A DNA stretch of 64,000 nt. Origin: Haematococcus lacustris. Lineage: Eukaryota; Chlorophyta; Chlorophyceae; Chlamydomonadales; Haematococcaceae. Under the pieces are notes generated by a model. It made no database searches. It had not been told where the DNA came from and saw nothing but the letters and a program-made list of their open reading frames with translations. The stretch lies in assembly GCA_030144725.1 (NCBI GenBank), contig JASKMD010000008.1, forward strand, positions 12,612,160 to 12,676,159, given 5' to 3'. This document shows positions 19,316 to 30,351 of the stretch, piece after piece (within the stretch, counting starts at the first letter, position 1; each line of letters opens with the position of its first letter). The position numbers and the translations under genes were made by a program.

Positions 19316-20489
19316 CGTTGTCAGAAGATGTAGGGGTAGGCCCTGGATAAACCCCTGACATTAAGGAATAAAAGATAGGAATGGATGGGCAGCGTTGAGT
19401 ATTCAAAAGGTCACACCAAATGTGAGAGACGTAGCCACTGCGGCTCCGCCGCGCTAAATGAAGCTCGAACGCTTTGAAAACGCCACTACACTAGATAACG
19501 ACAAAACCGCTGCGTGCTAAAGGTTTAAACACGCTCGGCCTCGCACCGGTGCTAAACAGCTCTCGACCTCAGCCAGCGGCCGAGGCGCTACGCTCCGCGG
19601 CCGCTGGCTTCGGTCTCGAGCTGTTTAGCACCGTTGCTCGGCCTCGCGTGTTTAAACCCTTTAGCACTGGCGGTTTTGTCGTTATCTACTACGTAGTAGA
19701 TAGTGGAAGCGCCGGTAGTTTTAGGCGCCCTAAAAACGCGAGGCCGAGGCGCTGGAGCGTAACAGCTCGAGACCGAAGCCAGCAGCCGCGGAGCGTAGCG
19801 ACGTTTTTGTGCGTTTTTGTGCGTTCTTTCTCAAAAAGGTCCGCGTCCCCGCGTTTTTAGGAGCGTAATAGGGGTTTTTAAGAGCATAATAGGTCTGCGG
19901 CGTTGGAACTAAGTCTCTTAAACAGCAGGCTATAAACTATTACAACGCATGAAAACGGAACTAAGTCTCTTAAAAAGCAGGCTATTAACTATTATAACGC
20001 ATGAAAACGGAAGTAAATATGACTAAATATGATGGCCTTAAGATGTGATATGACCGGGTCTGTAGTCAAAAGGATAATGTGGTAGATCGCCACACTAACC
20101 CACCTGGGAACCCCGAGTGCGCAGAGGGTTTGACGTCCTCGAACCCAGTATCACTCTCGGTGGCAGTTAGCAACGTTCCTCTCCTCTCCTACAAATTAAA
20201 GCACGATTGAGACCATGGTTGAAACCAAGTTGAGACCACGGCAATGAGGTTACGGGGTTTTGCGAGTTTTGGCTTAATTATATTTCATCATATTCCATCA
20301 TGCTTGATCATATGGGGTCATATCTTAAAGATTTTTTCGGGCGCGCCTTAATGATAACCCTCAGGAAAACATCAGGAAAACCTCCTAATTTGTGAAGTCG
20401 ACATACGACTTGAATGACTTTGTCGCCAGCGCATGTGAGTCGACCTCAGCAGTGTATACCATAAACAGAGCAGTGTATACCATAAACAG
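19316..20489. other. non-coding region with palindromes and tandem duplications
   Basis: No gene was found. The stretch holds a second GC-rich palindrome (19492-19688), a half palindrome of the same family (about 19695-19803), a tandem duplication of about 55 bp with the core GGAACTAAGTCTCTTAAA (about 19904-20011), and AT-rich DNA with repeated CATATT-type words. At 20455-20489 the 15-mer GTATACCATAAACAG occurs twice. Confidence 0.7.
19492..19688. repeat. GC-rich palindrome, family member 2
   Basis: Arms TAGATAACG and CGTTATCTA enclose AGGTTTAAACACGC and its complement, around the same core of AGCTCTCGACCTCAGCCAGC and GCGGCCGC seen at 16882-17081. The whole unit can fold into one long hairpin. 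Confidence 0.85.
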
Positions 20490-21699
20490 GGAGCTGCTGG
20501 TGGGGGGTGGCGGGCAGCAAGGCGGGCGCTGGGTGGGCGCATTGTGGGTGGTGCTGGGGCAGGCTCAGGCTCAAGCTCTGACTCGGGATCAGGCTCTGGC
20601 TCAGCCTCAGGCTCCCAGTCCATGTCCATGCTGGCTGGCTGGGCAGGGACACGCAGGGGGAGTGGGGGTAGGGGTGCAGCATCCAGTGCACGGGGAGGCT
20701 GCACGGCTGGAGGGATAGGGGCGCTGGGCTACCCCGGGGTGCAGTAGCCCACAAGGCATGTCAGAAAATCCGCAACACATACAGTGACGCGATGACGCGG
20801 AGCTGGCTGTGCACCCCAACCCTCAGCTGGAAGTGCGCCATCAGCTTGCGGCGGTTTTCTTGCACCCGCGCAGCACGGCTCTACCCGGGACTTTGATGAC
20901 CTGCAGCCGATTACGATCAACACTTTGACAGGCCGGCACACAAGGCGGGGACACAAACAGTGCGGGGACACAAACAGTGCGGGGGCATACAAGGCGGGAG
21001 TGCGCACCTGTCGGCGCTGGGTTTTCCATTCAGCCCTTCGCTCCTCGCGTTGTTTGCCGGGAGGGATGCTAGGACCTGCGCTGGCATGAACAGTAGCGAT
21101 GTGAGCATCGCGGAGCTCACCGGACTGCACAGGTGCACCGGACCACACCACGACTACGACGAACCTTGTTTTAGCGGGCTTTCAGTCGGATGCGGATCTG
21201 GCTCCGCGCTACTGGGCCGCTTCCTCGGAGGCATTGCGCCACCCGGCTCATATCAGCTCACGGTTGCTAGTACCTACTACTACCCAGGAGGCGATGTCAC
21301 GCACTTCCAAGGGCACCTCCAAAGAGCACTTCCAAAAGAGGCACTTCCAAAAGGGGCACTTCCGAATTTTTTGAGGGGTACAACCAATGCATAGGGTCCC
21401 CGTAGTTTACCCTGACATCAGTTAAGGTTCTGCTGTGGCCGCCATGCCATAAACAGCACCACCATGCTTAGCTACCATACGTATGTGCGTTGCACCACAT
21501 GCGTTGAGGGGTCAACGATGTCAACACCACCACCAAGCTAGCCTTGCACCTCACCCCCAAATGAAAGCGTTGCACAGGGTTGAGATAAGCACGCACGACC
21601 GACACCGCACGAGACCAACAGACCAACAGAATGACATCCTGCTCCCTGATCAGTTCCTGTCCATCGTCAACGTAGGTCGTAAAACCCAAGCCTAGTACT
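20490..21699. repeat. 1.2-kb repeat, copy 1, with its own 15-bp target duplication
   Basis: Nearly identical to 25478-26689, with scattered substitutions and a few 1-bp indels. It is flanked on both sides by GTATACCATAAACAG (20475-20489 and 21700-21714), so it arrived by an insertion event. It contains the 5' part of the Fanzor-like gene on the minus strand, including MDMDWEPEAEP, where copy 2 has a stop in place of Trp. Copy 1 ends within that exon. Single-base deletions break its upstream frames. Confidence 0.85.
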
Positions 21700-21714
21700 G
21701 TATACCATAAACAG

Positions 21715-21989
21715 CACCTTGGCACTCAACCTTGAGCCTTCATTGCAGTCGAACACACTAAGTGTGGACCACTACAAAACGGTCTTTTTGTCCGTGTGGA
21801 GTTCCCATCGCATGGCATGCTCATGGCCTACACATGGCATACACATGGCATCCACATGGCATCCACATGGTCATGGTCGCCTACCACCTACAACATTGCC
21901 TGACCCGTTAGGGCTACACCGTAGAGTTGGCATGACAAAACATGCACTAATTGAAAGCTGATGACAACTTAAAGTGGGGGGGGCACACA
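21715..21989. other. spacer downstream of the Fanzor-like gene
   Basis: No gene was recognised. It contains a short tandem of CACATGGCAT words (about 21832-21871). The Fanzor-like frame ends at 21990. Confidence 0.5.
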
Positions 21990-22858
21990 CTACTGTGCCT
22001 CAGCAGGCTGCTGCTGCTGGGCCTGGGGTGGCTTGTTTCGCAGCCGCTTGTAGCCCAGGCCAGGGTACTCCTTGCCCTTGGCTGGCAGAGCTGCCTGCTG
22101 TGGCCACCAGCACAGCTCCAGCGGCCGCCACTTGCTCTCCCCAATGCGTTGCATGTGCAATGCTGCGTTGCAGTCCCTGTCCAGCCACCTGCCTGGCTGT
22201 GGTGCTGGCTTGGCTTTGGAAGCCTTGCCCTTGCCCTTTGTGGGCTCAGCTGCCTCTGGCTCAGCCTTGGTGCGCTTGCTGCGCTTGGCTGGCAGGGGAG
22301 TGCTGGGCCCAGGCTCTGAGGCTCCTGGCTGTGTGGCCTCCTGGCTGCTACGTGGGGCCTGTGGGGGCTTGCGGGGGGCTACTACCGGGCACCACATCAT
22401 GCCCCGCACTGGCTGGTCACGCTGCTGGCTCCAGGCTGGGCGCAGCAGACGCTGTTCCACCTGACCTGCTGGGGGCTTCCAGTCTGCAGGCCTGGTGTTC
22501 CTGCGCTTGTTCAGCTGCCTCTCACATGGCTGCTGGCCATTCACAGATGAGCTGACCCGGGTGGTGCGGTGCTCATCCACAAGCACCACCCTGCCTCGCC
22601 GCTGGTCTGTGCCCCTGGGCCTGCACACCACCTTGCAGCAGGCCCGCAACACCGCATCAGCACCCCAGCCTCCCCTAGTGCCAATGCTACCTGCTCCAAC
22701 AAACACCACAAGTTGCTTGGCATGCCCATGGCGCTGCATGGCCAGCTCAGCCATCTGCTCCTCCAGCTGCAGCCATGCACACAAGGCACAAGGCACATGG
22801 TGGCTGACATGGTGGCACATGGTTAGGCATGGCACAGTCACCTATTCTTCATGCTCAC

Positions 22859-23447
22859 GGGGCTGGCGGTAAGGCACCTCCACGCGGTGGCCCTAGTAAC
22901 AATCCGAGTTGACTTCGGTCGCACGGATTGGCTAAGCTACCTCACCACCGCACCCAGCGGTATATAAACCGGGATGCAACGGGACAGCCTTCCCAGGCTT
23001 GAACGGGCACCGCTTTGTCCAGCGGACTACAAATGAGGTCCGGGTGCCGCACACGACCGCTGCGGGTCATCGAGCTGTTGTGGAGTTGCTGGCGTCGTCA
23101 AGGAGGGAGCAGAGCTACCTCAACGCAGGACGTTGGCTGACAGCTGAAGTTTGGACTTATGGAGCCTGAACTTCAACTTTTAGTGCGACATCAGGCGGAC
23201 AAGGCTGGAACTGCTCTCGTCAACGAGGAGAAGAGATAGGTCCAGCTGCCGAGTGCACTGGTCTTTGCTCCTCTCATGCCTCTTTATTTGCCTTGGGTGC
23301 TAGCTGTGGTCTGTGGCTACAGCTAGGGCAGCTTGGTGGGGACATGTCCAGCCTGTGTCCAACGTTTGGAGGTGGGAGCAGGCCGCGCCACAGGCGGAAG
23401 CTCCTCGCTTAACGCACGCCGGTTTGTACCGGAGTAGTTTTCTTTCT
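22859..23447 (+). mobile_element. SINE-like element with a Dualen-type 3' tail
   Basis: A 589-bp insertion flanked by the 14-bp duplication TTCTTCATGCTCAC (22845-22858 and 23448-23461). It has no coding capacity. Its last 68 bp (23371-23438) match the last 68 bp of the Dualen-like LINE tail at 61 of 68 positions, including the terminal hairpin and AGTAGT end. It closes with a short TTTCTTTC run. It lies in an intron of the Fanzor-like gene, in the opposite orientation. A TATATAA box lies inside at 22961-22967, and an imperfect A-box-like word (TGGCGGTAAGG) near its 5' end. Confidence 0.85.
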
Positions 23448-24785
23448 TTCTTCATGCTCACTTCATACCAACCCACCACCTCTCACTCCCTTACCCTCCC
23501 TCTCTCCCACCCACAGTCAACCACTCTTTCACTTCATGCCTAAGCACCCTTACCTTCTTGAAAAACTGCTCCACTGTCCGGTCCTGAGCTCCGGACAGCC
23601 TCAGCCGCAGCTCTGCCCACTTGGGGTCCAGGTACACCTCCCACACCTCATCCCAGGTGGCCAGGGTAACAGTGATGTGCTTCAGGTTGGCCACGAGGGA
23701 GGTGCCGGCTGAGCTTGCTGCTGCCAGGTGCGGGAGGTTGGGCTTGATTGGTGCTAGCCACCGCTCAGTGTCACGACGGGCATTGTTCAGGCCACTGCCA
23801 TGCTTGACCTGGCCCTTGGTCAGCTTCCACCGGCGCAGCTGGTCTGCCATTAGCTGGCCTGTCGCCGGATCCCACACCCCTGAGGCTGCGCTAACTGCCT
23901 GGGTGACGCCGGGGTCGATGCCCACCCCAATCTGAGTGGCTGGATTGAACACAAAGTCACGCTGCTGAGCTAGGCCCTTGCCAATGCGGGGCACTCCCAG
24001 CTCATGGGCCGCTGCTGCTGCTGCACTTGGGGCTGCCACTGGGTTGCTGTTGCTGCTGGAGGGGCCTGCTGCTGAGGGTGGAGCAGGAGGGGTTGGGAGG
24101 GGGCGGGTGTAGTGCACACATGCACTGACACCATCAGTCTCCACCGTCCCGTCAAACTCAAAGCCTTGGTTGGCCAGCTTGCCTGTGCTGAACCACCTGT
24201 CCCAATGGTTGCTACGGGCAGGCTCTGTGGTGAGCACCTTGGCTGTCTCCCTTGTGAGCCCCAGCTGCTGGCCCACCCCATGCAACACCCTACTGTCCAC
24301 CTTGATGAAATGGATTCCTACCCTGGCCAAGGGGGTGAGGGTGAAGGGGGGTGGGCAGGTCAGGACCCTAGGACCTACCCTACGCCCGCCACGCTTTGGC
24401 TGCCCTGGCACGGGTGGGGTGGGGGGCTGCTGCCACTGCTCCAGGCACCTGCACACATGCACGCATGGCGCATGCGGCAAGGGAGGGGCACGGTGTCCTG
24501 CAAGGAGTCGCCCTCCTCCAGGGCCAGCAGTCTCCGCTGCTTGGCTGCCTTCTCAATCAGGTCGTTCACATGTCCCTTGTTCAGGTGGGCAGCCTGTAGC
24601 TCGGGGCTGTCAGTGTTGAGGCTGTACCCACACGTCAGCTTAATGAAAAGCTGAGCCTCCTCCCCGCTCCATCCTAGCATGGCACTGGCTGCCTTGGCGT
24701 AGAGCTTGACATAGCGCTCTGCATGCATGCAGGTAAGGGTGCGGGTCAGGGTAAGGGTCAGGGTCAGGCTCAGGGTCAGGGTTAG

Positions 24786-25110
24786 GGTCAGGTCAGGTCA
24801 GGTCAGGTCAGGTCAGGTCATTGTCAGGTCAGGTCAGGTCAGGTCAGGTCAGGTCAGGTCAGGTCAGGTCAGGTCAGGTCAGGTCAGGTCAGGTCAGGTC
24901 AGGTCAGGTCAGGTCAGGTCAGGTCAGGTCAGGTCAGGTCAGGTCACGTCAGGTCAGGTCAGGTCAGGTCAGGTCAGGTCAGGTCAGGTCAGGTCAGGTC
25001 AGGTCAGGTCAGGTCAGGTCAGGTCAGGTCAGGTCAGGTCAGGTCACGTCAGGTCAGGTCAGGTCAGGTCAGGTCAGGTCAGGTCAGGTCAGGTCAGGTC
25101 AGGTCAGGTC
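24786..25110. repeat. (GGTCA)n pentanucleotide satellite, about 64 units
   Basis: Near-perfect GGTCA repeats with three small interruptions, preceded by degenerate GGGTCA/GGGTTA hexamers from about 24735. It lies in the first recognisable intron of the Fanzor-like gene. Confidence 0.95.
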
Positions 25111-25477
25111 TAGGTCATGGTCAGGTCAGGTCTATGTCAAGGTCCAGGTCCAGAGTCTATGCACCACCACAACTTGCCTGGGTTGGAGTAGTGTTGTTGC
25201 ATGGCGACCGCTAGCTGCATGGAGTGGTGGCTGATGGTGTTGTGGTCCCCAGTTGACGCTGCCCAGCTGCTGCAGCTTGACCAGCAGATCCTGGTTGCTG
25301 GGGTCGTCAAAGGTTGGCTTGATGCTGTAGTGTAGGTTCTGCTTTGGGCGCCCAAGCCGCCGCTGCAGCTGGTTGTAGGGGGTGAGGAAGGTGGAATTGG
25401 CAAAGTACTCACAAAAGACCTACAGCTGCTGTAGCATGACTGGATCTTCGCTGTCCAGGGGCATGGGTGGCCCAATG

Positions 25478-26689
25478 GGAGCTGCTGGTGGGGGGTGGCG
25501 GGCAGCAAGGCGGGCGCTGGGTGGGCGCAGTGTGGGTGGTGCTGGGGCAGGCTCAAGCTCAAGCTCTGGCTCAAGATCAGGCTTTGGCTCAGCCTCAGGC
25601 TCCTAGTCCATGTCCATGCTGGTTGGCTGGGCAGGGACACGCAGGGGGAGTGGGGGTAGGGGTGCAGCATCCAGTGCACGGGGAGGCTGCACGGCTGGAG
25701 GGATAGGGGCGCTGGGCTACCCCGGGGTGCAGTAGCCCACAAGGCATGTCAGAAAAATCCGCAACACATACAGTGACGCGATGACGCGGAGCTGGCTGTG
25801 CACCCCAACCCTCAGCTGGAAGTGCGCCACCAGCTTGCGGCGGGTTTTCTTGCACCCGCGCAGCACGGCTCCACCCGGGACTTTGATGACCTGCAGCCAA
25901 TTACGATCAACACTTTGACAGGCCGGCACACAAGGCGGGGACACAAACAGTGCGGGGACACAAACAGTGCGGGGGCATACATGGCAGGGGTGCGCACCTG
26001 TCGGCGCTGGGTTTTCCATTCAGCCCTTCGCTCCTCGCATTGTTTGCCGGGAGGGATGCTAGGACCTGCGCTGGCATGAACAGTAGCGATGTGAGCATCG
26101 CGGAGCTCACCGGACTGCACAGTTGCAGCGGACCACACCACGACTACCACGAACCTTGTTTTCGCGGGCTTTCAATCGGATGCGGATCTAGCTCCGCGCT
26201 ACTGGGCCGCTTCCTCAGAGGCACTGCGCCACCCGGCTCATATCAGCTCACAGTTGCTAGTACCTACTACTACCCAGGAGGCGATGTCACGCACTTCCAA
26301 GGGCACCTCCAAAGAGCACTTCCAAAAGAGGCACTTCCAAAAGGGGCACTTCCGAATTTTTTGAGGGGTACAACCAATGCATAGGGTCCCCGTAGTTTAC
26401 CCTGACATCAGTTAAGGTTCTGCTGTGGCCGCCATGCCATAAACAGCACCACCATGCTTAGCTACCATACGTATGTGCGTTGCACCACATGCGTTGAGGG
26501 GTCAACGATGTCAACACCACCACCAAGCTAGCCTTGCACCTCACCCCCAAATGAAAGCGTTGCACAGGGTTGAGATAAGCACGCACGACCAACACCGCAC
26601 GAGACCAACCGACCAACAGAATGACATCCTGCTCCCTGATCAGTTCCTGTCCATCGTCAACGTAGGTCGTAAAACCCAAGCCTAGTACT
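25478..26689. repeat. 1.2-kb repeat, copy 2 (contiguous with the Fanzor-like gene)
   Basis: Homologous to 20490-21699 along its full length. At the left boundary the Fanzor-like N-terminal exon reads straight through (ARHPPPAAPIGPPMPLDSED), so this is the native context and copy 1 the derivative. On the minus strand a further open stretch at 26019-25717 (KVPGGAVLRGCKKTRRKLVA) may be an upstream exon. Confidence 0.8.
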
Positions 26690-27088
26690 GCGCGCCCAGG
26701 TTGAGGTTCTGAGTGTGGCTGTGGTGGTGATGCCAGACCACTCTACACAGCAGCACGAGCTGCGATTATTTAGGCAGGCCACAGCCAGGGCACTCACACA
26801 CTGCAGCGGCCGTGCAGGATCAGAGCCACCAGCCAGCACACTGCTCCTCCACCAAATGCTCCCCAGTGGCCACCAGCCATGGCAACTCCACCACTGTGGC
26901 ATGGCCAGCGCTCTGCCCACTGCCACTGCCTGCCCACCAGGCTGCCAGCACCTGCCTGCCCAGCTGCCCCACCCCACAGTGTGCAGACATGCCGCCGCTG
27001 CTGAGTACGCCACATGTCCTGCCCAGCTGCCCCACCACCTTGCCCCACCAGCTGAGTAGACCCAAGGTCCGGGCACCTGCCCCAGCGG
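26690..27088. other. spacer between the 1.2-kb repeat and the ORP gene
   Basis: No gene was recognised. The ORP stop codon is at 27089-27091, and this stretch should contain its 3' untranslated region. Confidence 0.5.
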
Positions 27089-30000
27089 CTAAGTATGAAT
27101 GTCCGGGTACTGCCAGGGGCAGAAGCCCTTGCCGTCCACCTCGTCAGCGCCAGAGGTGCCTTCCAGCCGGGCCTGCATGAACTTGCCGTTGAACTGCCAG
27201 AAGGGCACCTTGGCCACGTCCAGCTCCCCTGCGCCATGAGAGTGCCACGGCAGGCTGGGCTCGACACACTCTCTTGTGCAGGCCGCAGGGCAGCAGGCCT
27301 CAGGGTGCCACCTCTGGGCTCAGTGCGCTCTGGTCCCCAGGGCCTCCTCCCTCCCCTCACATGCGCCCTTTTCACCCTCCCTCCCTCCCTCTCTCCCTCC
27401 CTTCGGGGACCCCTACCTCCCCTAACACGGCTCAACCCCGCTCAAAGCCCACTCCCAACACCACTCTGCTAGACACAGTGCAAGCCTAGCTTCTGGGCAC
27501 ATTGCCCAAAGCCTGTGGCCACTCTTACCGGGCAGCAGCTGCGGCGCATCCACTGGGTCAAACCACAATGGCTGCCACTTGTCGTTGCGCCTGTCGCGCT
27601 CCCGCTTCTCAGCCCGCTGCATCTCCTCCAGCCGGTACTTCTCAGACCCCGCTGTGGAGGAAACCCCGGCAGCTAGCGCGGCACGGTCGGGGCGGCGCCT
27701 GTTCAGGTAGCAAGCAGGCCATGCACAGTGAAGCAGCAGGTCGCCCTGGGAAGCAGCCTCCACGCCACACACCATACCCTACCACCACACACGCCATACC
27801 CACCACAGCCTCCATGCCATACCCCACCAGCCACAGCCAAGCCCAAGCTGTTGCCCATGAGCCTGTGAGCCTGAGCCCTGCAGGGAGAAGGCGGCTCTGA
27901 GGACCCCACTGGTACCGCACTGGGCCCCCTGCCCACACGCCATTATGGGAGAGCAGAGATGCCCTGCCTGGTGCCTGGTGCCCTGCCTAGTGCCTGGCGC
28001 TGCGGTAGGAGTGTAAGCATACACGGGCCTTGAGGTGGGCGGCGGCGCATGAGGCCAGCCCAGTGCTACTGAGCCCAGTGCCACATCTCAACAAAGCTAT
28101 CCCGTGCTGTCAGTCCTGCCGCATCACCCGCATATAGTCACCAGCTACTTGGTGGAGTGCAGGGCGCCCTGTTCACCATGCCCACCAACCTGGAGTCTGA
28201 TGGCAGCGGAGTGCGGATGTTGTCACTCTTGTTCAGCAGGTGAGCAAAGTGTGTAAAGCTGTAGTAGTCGTTGGCGGGCTTAGGCGCACAGGTCCACAGC
28301 CGGGTGCTCTCCGCCCCCTCCAGTGGCCCGCCCTCAGCGTCACAGGGCACCATGTCGCAGTACTGGTTCCATTTGCCGCTCAGCTTGATGTGCTTGCGCC
28401 CCTCCTTGTCCTGGACCCAGCCAGAGAATTCATAGCGGCCGTAGCTGAACCAGCCGCAGGGCGTGAACTCCAGCACGCACTGTGCCCCGGTGCTGGCGCA
28501 GCCGATGTACAGGGGGCCAAACGCGTCGACCCAGGTCCGCCCGATCACAATGTTGTGCACCATGGCGTTGGGCGGCACCAGGGTGTACACCTCCCCTGTG
28601 CTGCGCAGGGTAATGCGGGTGCGGCCTGCAGGGCCAGGGCCAGGGTCAGGGTCAGGGTCAGGGTCAGGGTCAGGGTCAGGGTCAGGGTCAGGGTCAGGTC
28701 AGGGTCAGGGTCGCAGTCACAGTCAGGGTCAGGGTCAGGGCCAGGGTCATAATGCTGCTGGACAGACAGGCCAGCCCTGCACCACCTCATCAAGCAGACC
28801 CTGGGCGTGTGGTGCGCATCAAGGCTGGCTGCCTGGCTGGCATGACTGCGTCAGGGCCAGTTTCTGCGCTGTTGCTGGCTAGCCACATCAGGTGGGGCCA
28901 GCGGGGTCGAAGGCAATAGCTGGTGCTGGGTTAGGTCGCTGCTGCTGCTCACTTCGTCTGCTAAGGCACTGACCTGGCATGGCTGGTGGTCTGCAGGGCA
29001 GGCAGGTGTGCCAATGCTGACAGAGCCTTAGGGTTTGGGAGCGGCTAATGCTGATGCCTGCATCAGTGTGCCTGGTCAGTGTGCCTATCTTTACATGGGC
29101 TAGTGCATGCCACAGCCCAGAAAGGCCTTGCGGGTGCTTTCCTGCGACCCTGAAGCACACTGCTGCACAGGGTAGTGAGCAGGTGGTGCGGCAGGCTTCG
29201 CACCGTAGGGGTACACCTCCAGGGAGTTCCCCAGGAACTTGGTTGTCGGTGCGCTGACAAGGTCGTACTTGAAGTGCTTGTTCTCCGCGTGTGCCGCACA
29301 CACAGGCGGGTGGTGGCTCACCTGCACACCACCACCAGCACACGCTACAGCGGGTCACAAGCACCGTCCTCCTACTGCTGCTGCTCCTGCGCCTGCAGCT
29401 GCTGTTGTCAAGGCCATTGGGTCATGCGACTGTCAGACAGCTGTGGCTGTGACCCCGATACGCTAGGTGCACTACAATGTGCAGCGGCTACCCGTGCAGG
29501 CCTGGTGCCAGCGCTTGACACGGGGAGCTGTGCCTACCCACCTGCTCCGCAAGGTACTGCACGCCGTTGCCCACCTCCACCTGGAAGGTCTCCCCTAAGA
29601 TAGGGTTAAAGGGCTTCCAGGCACGCTCAGCGGAGCCAAATGGCGACACACAGTAGGCCGCCAACCATGCAAACCTGCGGGTCAGACGACGACATGGCAG
29701 CCATGCATACATGCACGGGTGCTGGCGACGGGCTGCCACACCGCAGAAGACAGGCAAAGGCGGTTGCACCCACTGCTGGCACCAGGGAGTATCAGCTTGC
29801 AACCACACCTTTCATGAGGGTTTTCACACTGATCCGCTTTGTCCAGCAGGTCTGTGTACTCCATGATTTCTGCTGCTTTTTGCAAGATGGTGAAGGGCTC
29901 CATGATCCACACTGGCACGCTGAGCAGTGAGGTGACATCCATCCCGATGTACTGCTGAAACTGCTTTGTCCCCCATGCTTGCTTCCTTTCCTGCATGCTA

Positions 30001-30351
30001 GCAGCATTGTTACATTAGTGTTCAGCTGCCATGAACCCTTCTGTACTAGAGGCGTGCTGACCTCTTGGTGTAAGCCGGCATCGGGCTTGTCAGACCCCTT
30101 GCCGGCCTTCTCTGCCTCCGGGTCAACAACATCCAGCTCTTCCCAGCCAAGGAAGCTGCAGCAAGAAAGGGCACCCTCAGTAGAGCCGGTGCAGCGCGCA
30201 GCCGTAAATGCTTACAAAAACTGTCGTGGCGAAAGCCTCATCGTGTGCATACTCACTTGTTCATCTGCTCGGCCGCATATTGAACCACAGAACCTCCCCA
30301 GGCATACAAATTGCTGAGCAAGCTGCCCGTTCCGGCAGCAGACGTTGACAT
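27089..30351 (-). CDS. oxysterol-binding-protein-related protein (ORP), 8 exons, 455 aa
   Basis: Lipid-transfer protein of the OSBP/ORP family, which exchanges sterols and phosphoinositides between membranes at contact sites. Exons: 30257-30351, 30062-30155, 29809-29990, 29542-29674, 29204-29321, 28190-28625, 27529-27698 and 27089-27228. All junctions are GT-AG and the sum is exactly 456 codons including the stop. Landmarks are [33 protein letters not shown], the family signature EQVSHHPP split by an intron after Gln, [34 protein letters not shown] and a C-terminal FNGKFMQAR block. It is a short ORP with no PH domain, ankyrin repeats or FFAT motif visible. The start at 30351 gives [20 protein letters not shown], a small hydrophobic lead. 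Everything appears intact. Confidence 0.93.
28626..28750. repeat. (GGGTCA)n-type array in ORP intron 5
   Basis: About 20 copies of GGGTCA with GGCCAG and GTCACA variants, starting directly at the intron 5 acceptor. It resembles the degenerate repeats at 24735-24790. Confidence 0.85.

Larger units (their letters stand above)
21990..25620 (-). pseudogene. Fanzor/TnpB-like RuvC nuclease, decayed
   Basis: A multi-exon minus-strand gene related to eukaryotic OMEGA nucleases (Fanzor), which are RNA-guided DNA nucleases descended from TnpB. Recognisable parts are an N-terminal exon around 25620-25150, a helical exon (24728-24480 region, ERYVKLYAKAASAMLGWSG), and an exon at about 24360-23554 with RuvC-I (IGVGIDPGVTQAV, Asp codon 23914-23916). 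The last exon, 22766-21990, holds VVFVGAGSIGTRGGWGA, VDEHRTTRVSS (possible RuvC-II Glu) and RuvC-III (LDRDCNAALHMQRIG, 22140-22184). It ends in a Lys/Pro/Gln tail. The catalytic-half exons are open. The first exon has two in-frame TAG codons (after MDMD and after DPVMLQQL) and a frameshift, so the copy is probably dead unless a later start is used. Confidence 0.72.

Noticed and set aside
20060..20150. Possible tRNA or tRNA-derived SINE (TAGTCAAAAGG fits an A-box; GGTTTGACGTCC is close to a B-box)
   Set aside because: The B-box needs an extra base, the spacing is long, and no cloverleaf with a plausible anticodon arm could be drawn.
24786..25110. CRISPR-like array
   Set aside because: A simple 5-bp satellite without spacers.
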